8,233 nucleotides of DNA from Chloroflexota bacterium. GTDB taxonomy: Bacteria > Chloroflexota > Ktedonobacteria > Ktedonobacterales > Ktedonobacteraceae. A program made the position numbers and the translations under genes. The notes below the pieces were generated by a model. The model worked only from the letters and a program-made list of their open reading frames with translations. It was not told where the DNA came from and ran no database searches. Numbering within the stretch: the first letter of the stretch is position 1; the number at the start of each line of letters is the position of its first letter. The stretch covers positions 1 to 8,233 of the forward strand of contig CADDYT010000215.1 in NCBI GenBank assembly GCA_902810755.1, in the 5' to 3' direction. This document shows, in pieces, positions 5,700 to 8,233 of the stretch.

Positions 5700-7865
5700 T
5701 CACGAAGGCGTTTTCCAGATACGTACCGTCATATCCGCGCTGCCGGAGGCGATGTATTTCCCGTCGGGCGACCAGGCCACGCTCTGGATATGGCCGCCGT
5801 GTCCACGATAGATGATGAGCTGGTTCCCGCTCGCGGCTTCCCAGACCTCGACAATGTTGAGCGCGCCGCCAGAGACAATTTTCATCCCGTCCGGCGACCA
5901 GGCGACAGTATTCACAACGCTGGCCGGGGACTGGTAGGTCAGCAGGTGTGTACCGGTCTCCGCCCGCCAGACCTGGATAGTGCCGTCCGCGCTGCCGGAG
6001 GCGATCTCTTTGCCATCCGGCGACCAGCCGACAGCGTTGACCTCGCCGTTGTGGCGTTTATAACTCGTGACCGGCTTCCCACTATCGGCCTGCCAGACCT
6101 GCACGCTGTGGTCGGCGCTGCCGGAGGCGATCTCTTTGCCATCCGGCGACCAGGTGACGGCATGAACCTCGTTGCTATGGCCGCGATAAACCAGCACATT
6201 ATCGCCGCTCAGCGCGTTCCAGACCTGCACAGTGTTGTCGTGACTGCCAGAGGCGATACGGCTGCTGTCGGGCGACCACGCCAGCGCATTCACCCACTTT
6301 GCATGGCCTCTGTACGTGTAAATGAGCCGACCGCGTGCAGCCTCGTGTACCTGCACGACATTATCGCGTCCCGCCGAGGCAATATACCTGCCGTCAGGAG
6401 ACCACGCCACCGCCTTCACGGCCAGCGTGTGGTTGTAACGGAAGTGTTGATTACCACTGGCGGCATCCCAGACCTGTACCGTCCGGTCGCCGCTACCGGA
6501 GGCGATGCGCGCGCTGTCGGGCGACCAGCTTACGGCGTTGACCGGACGTGCATGGCCGTTGTAAATATAGACGATGTAGTTCACCGCCTGCCTGCCATTG
6601 CCGGAGACGGGCGTTGGCCGCTGTACACTCGTCGGCGTTTGCTTTCTGAAATACATGAGGGCAACACTCCCCCCCACCAGGCCAACGGCGACCACACCTG
6701 CCGCGCTCAGCATAACCGCGCGCCGCGAGACTCCCCGCTTTTTCTGCCCACCTGGCGCTACCGACGAAAGGGTTGGAGTCGAGATGGAAACGGGGCGCGG
6801 CGTTGTTGTCGGCGTCAGCGTTGGCAGCGCCGCGACGGATTCTGCTGCCGGGTCGATTACCGGCTCGCCGCCTGCACGGGAAGGCATCTGGATCGTATTC
6901 TCGCCTTCCAGGGGCCTGTGCGGCGTTCTCAGGGGCCGCGAGCCGGAAGCGGGCGTCAGCAGTGGCGTCGAGGGAGTATGCGTCGGCGGCAGCGGGGTAT
7001 AGGGGTTAATCATCGGAATGGGAGCGGTGATTGGCCCCATGATAGTTGGTTCGCCCGCCAGACTGGCCTGCGTAAAGGCATTGGCGAACGCTTTCACGCT
7101 GCCAAAACGCTTCTCCGGCTCTTTTGAAAGCGCCGTCATCACCACCTGCTCGATCTCCGGCGAAATCATGGGGATCTTCTCACGCAGCGACGGGGGCGTG
7201 ACGAACATATGCTGGCTGAACAATTCGTTGAATGAGCCTTGAAACGGAGTCTGACCGCTGAGCCACTCGTAGACGATGACGGCCAGCCCGTACTGGTCGC
7301 TGGCCGGCTGAGGCTTGCCGCGAATCTGCTCCGGGGCCATATAGGTAATGGTTCCGGCCATTTCGTGCAGGTTCTCATCGTGCGTATTTTGAATCGTGAG
7401 TGCGGTACCAAAGTCGCCGAGCAGCACCTCATCGCTCGCACCCAGCAGCAGGTTTTCCGGCTTGATGTCGCGATGAATCAACCGCTTGCCATGCGCGTAG
7501 TGCAGCCCCTCGGCAATCTGGCGCAGATAAGAGACAATGGTGAGCAGCGGAACCTGTGTCCCGCGCGGATGGCGCTGGCGCAGCGTACCATGAGGGGCAT
7601 AATCCATGACCAGAAACGGGGCCTGATCCTGTATGCCATAATCGAGGACACGCACAATGTTCGGGTGAACCAGACTGGCGATCATGCGCGCCTCATTCAG
7701 AAAATGTTCTTCCTCATTCCCCACCAGTTGCACGCGCAGCATCTTGATCGCCGCTTCCGTATTCAAATACACATGCCTGCCCAGGTAAACTTCAGCAAAT
7801 CCCCCTCGCCCGAGCAGGCGTATCAGGCGATAATTGCCTACCTGCTTCCCTGATCGTTCATCCAT
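5700..7865 (-). CDS. Membrane Ser/Thr protein kinase with seven WD40 repeats
   Basis: The 721-aa product has three parts. Residues about 11-265 form a Hanks-type kinase with every key motif: glycine loop GRGGFAEV (19-26), ATP lysine K41 (AAIK), C-helix E58, catalytic loop HRDIKPEN (131-138, Asp133), DFG (151-153) and APE (177-179). T172 and T174 are likely activation-loop phosphosites, and HRD makes it an RD kinase. Residues about 270-370 are a Pro/Thr-rich linker. After a basic stretch (QKKRGVSRR) comes one membrane segment at about 383-405. Residues about 430-720 hold seven WD40 repeats, each with a WSPD core (449, 489, 531, 573, 615, 657, 699), enough for a closed propeller. By the positive-inside rule the kinase is cytosolic and the propeller external. 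Such fusions are common in Ktedonobacteria. A longer frame starts at a TTG (7889), but AGGAAGGA seven bases before the ATG at 7865 decides the start. The target is unknown. Confidence 0.93.
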   Translation of the reverse strand: MDERSGKQVGNYRLIRLLGRGGFAEVYLGRHVYLNTEAAIKMLRVQLVGNEEEHFLNEARMIASLVHPNIVRVLDYGIQDQAPFLVMDYAPHGTLRQRHPRGTQVPLLTIVSYLRQIAEGLHYAHGKRLIHRDIKPENLLLGASDEVLLGDFGTALTIQNTHDENLHEMAGTITYMAPEQIRGKPQPASDQYGLAVIVYEWLSGQTPFQGSFNELFSQHMFVTPPSLREKIPMISPEIEQVVMTALSKEPEKRFGSVKAFANAFTQASLAGEPTIMGPITAPIPMINPYTPLPPTHTPSTPLLTPASGSRPLRTPHRPLEGENTIQMPSRAGGEPVIDPAAESVAALPTLTPTTTPRPVSISTPTLSSVAPGGQKKRGVSRRAVMLSAAGVVAVGLVGGSVALMYFRKQTPTSVQRPTPVSGNGRQAVNYIVYIYNGHARPVNAVSWSPDSARIASGSGDRTVQVWDAASGNQHFRYNHTLAVKAVAWSPDGRYIASAGRDNVVQVHEAARGRLIYTYRGHAKWVNALAWSPDSSRIASGSHDNTVQVWNALSGDNVLVYRGHSNEVHAVTWSPDGKEIASGSADHSVQVWQADSGKPVTSYKRHNGEVNAVGWSPDGKEIASGSADGTIQVWRAETGTHLLTYQSPASVVNTVAWSPDGMKIVSGGALNIVEVWEAASGNQLIIYRGHGGHIQSVAWSPDGKYIASGSADMTVRIWKTPS
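5989..6027 (-). repeat. 39-nt exact repeat, copy in WD40 blade 5
   Basis: This 39-nt segment is identical to 6115-6153, exactly 126 nt (one 42-codon blade) away. It encodes the WSPDGKEIASGS core of the fifth repeat. The other blades differ at synonymous and non-synonymous sites. Confidence 0.9.
6115..6153 (-). repeat. 39-nt exact repeat, copy in WD40 blade 4
   Basis: This is the partner of the identical segment at 5989-6027 and encodes the core of the fourth repeat. Identity down to the nucleotide suggests recent duplication or gene conversion between neighbouring blades. Confidence 0.9.
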
Positions 7866-7872
7866 CCTCGAT

Positions 7873-7880
7873 TCCTTCCT
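7873..7880 (-). promoter_or_regulatory. Shine-Dalgarno deciding the kinase start at 7865
   Basis: AGGAAGGA on the minus strand with a seven-base spacer to the ATG at 7865. A TTG at 7889 would place this site inside the gene and has no comparable site of its own. Confidence 0.75.
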
Positions 7881-7925
7881 GCAATGCAATCCCCCACATG
7901 TCGTTGCTGAGGTAGATTGATAGTC

Positions 7926-7954
7926 ATTCTAAAGAAACTCTTACGGGATGTCAA
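7926..7954 (-). promoter_or_regulatory. Sigma-70 type promoter of the kinase gene
   Basis: The minus strand has a perfect TTGACA (7954-7949), a 17-nt spacer, and TAGAAT (7931-7926). Transcription would start near 7919, giving a leader of about 55 nt. The match to housekeeping consensus suggests constitutive expression unless a repressor acts. Confidence 0.75.
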
Positions 7955-7970
7955 GATTCTGGTATCCTTT

Positions 7971-8000
7971 TTGTCAATCTGGTCGCGCCGGGGATATAAT
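7971..8000 (+). promoter_or_regulatory. Sigma-70 type promoter of the amidase gene
   Basis: TTGTCA (7971-7976), an 18-nt spacer, and a perfect TATAAT (7995-8000). Transcription would start near 8007, about 50 nt before the start codon. Its -35 lies 16 bp from the -35 of the divergent kinase promoter. Confidence 0.75.
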
Positions 8001-8057
8001 TTCTTCAGTTCTGTGTTCAGGTCGCTATTTGCAAGGTAAGAAAGGTAGGGAAAACCA

Positions 8058-8233
8058 ATGGCAATGGACATCAAATATCGTTTAACCGATGCGCATACGC
8101 ACTGTCGCTGGGATCAGAGCATTGCGCCGCTGGTGACGGTGGGGCCGGGCGAGGTGGTGGAACTGGAGACAAGGGAGGCATCTGACCGCCAGATTGTTCC
8201 CGGCAGCAGCGTTGATGTGCTGGCAACGCTCGA
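8058..8233 (+). CDS. Acetamidase/formamidase family protein (5' part, runs off the edge)
   Basis: Only the first 58 codons are present. The sequence shows the entry pattern of the FmdA/AmdA family: TDAHTHCRWDQSIAPLVTV, then GPGEVVELETREASDRQIVPGSS. This fits the family's 'H..WD...pPv.tV.pGd.V...t.Da.dgqi' opening. Members hydrolyse formamide or acetamide to the acid and ammonia, usually as cytosolic enzymes of about 300-400 residues. The catalytic region lies beyond the window, so activity and substrate cannot be judged. The start has AGGG seven bases upstream; an in-frame ATG at 8064 is less well spaced. A strong promoter lies just upstream, divergent from the kinase gene. Confidence 0.75.
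   Translation, partial: MAMDIKYRLTDAHTHCRWDQSIAPLVTVGPGEVVELETREASDRQIVPGSSVDVLATL

Noticed and set aside
5790..7127. 445-codon plus-strand open frame
   Set aside because: Antisense to the WD40 and linker part of the kinase. Its internal repetition is only the mirror of the WD40 repeats.
7239..7853. 204-codon plus-strand open frame over the kinase N-terminal half
   Set aside because: Antisense to the catalytic kinase motifs, which fix the true reading frame.
5700..7865. Repetitive structure considered as a tandem-repeat or mobile element
   Set aside because: The periodicity is 42 codons with WSPD/GH/VW signatures in one continuous frame, which is a WD40 propeller.
7838..8074. 78-codon minus-strand open frame across the kinase/amidase gap
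   Set aside because: It covers both divergent promoters and the starts of both genes, and its own start lies inside the amidase gene. No coding bias is evident.

Overview
The window looks like chromosomal DNA from a GC-rich bacterium. I infer Chloroflexota, most likely a Ktedonobacteria-type lineage. The basis is the combination of a Ser/Thr kinase fused to a seven-bladed WD40 propeller, a free-standing XPB/Ssl2-type helicase-associated domain protein, and an IspH of the PRGYCYG type. No taxonomic marker gene is present, so this stays an inference. I see no rRNA, tRNA, CRISPR array, insertion sequence or phage gene.

Layout. Positions 1-298 hold at most the tail of an unidentified plus-strand gene, followed by non-coding DNA. 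A small helical protein of unknown function (299-628, plus) comes next. A minus-strand block occupies 720-4582. In transcription order it holds a short Rossmann-like protein resembling the nucleotide-binding domain of glutamyl-tRNA reductase (141 aa), IspH (294 aa, last step of the MEP isoprenoid pathway), and a 799-aa protein ending in a helicase-associated domain but with no helicase motor. The gaps are 108 and 44 nt, so co-transcription of the last two is plausible. A divergent intergenic region (4583-4781) separates this block from a plus-strand beta-hydroxyacid dehydrogenase of the tartronate-semialdehyde/3-hydroxyisobutyrate reductase family (4782-5678). That gene converges, with a 21-nt gap, on a minus-strand membrane Ser/Thr kinase (5700-7865) that has a cytosolic kinase domain, a Pro/Thr-rich linker, one membrane segment and seven WD40 repeats. 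A divergent region with two near-consensus sigma-70 type promoters (7866-8057) leads to the 5' end of an acetamidase/formamidase family gene that runs off the right edge.

There is no obvious single pathway: isoprenoid synthesis, a hydroxyacid reductase, an amidase and a signalling kinase look like ordinary neighbours rather than a dedicated system. The more unusual items are the degenerate glutamyl-tRNA-reductase-like protein next to ispH, the motorless helicase-associated protein, and the kinase whose propeller is predicted to lie outside the cell and carries a recently homogenised blade pair. Three gene starts (4582, 4782, 7865) were set downstream of the longest open frame because a Shine-Dalgarno site decides them.
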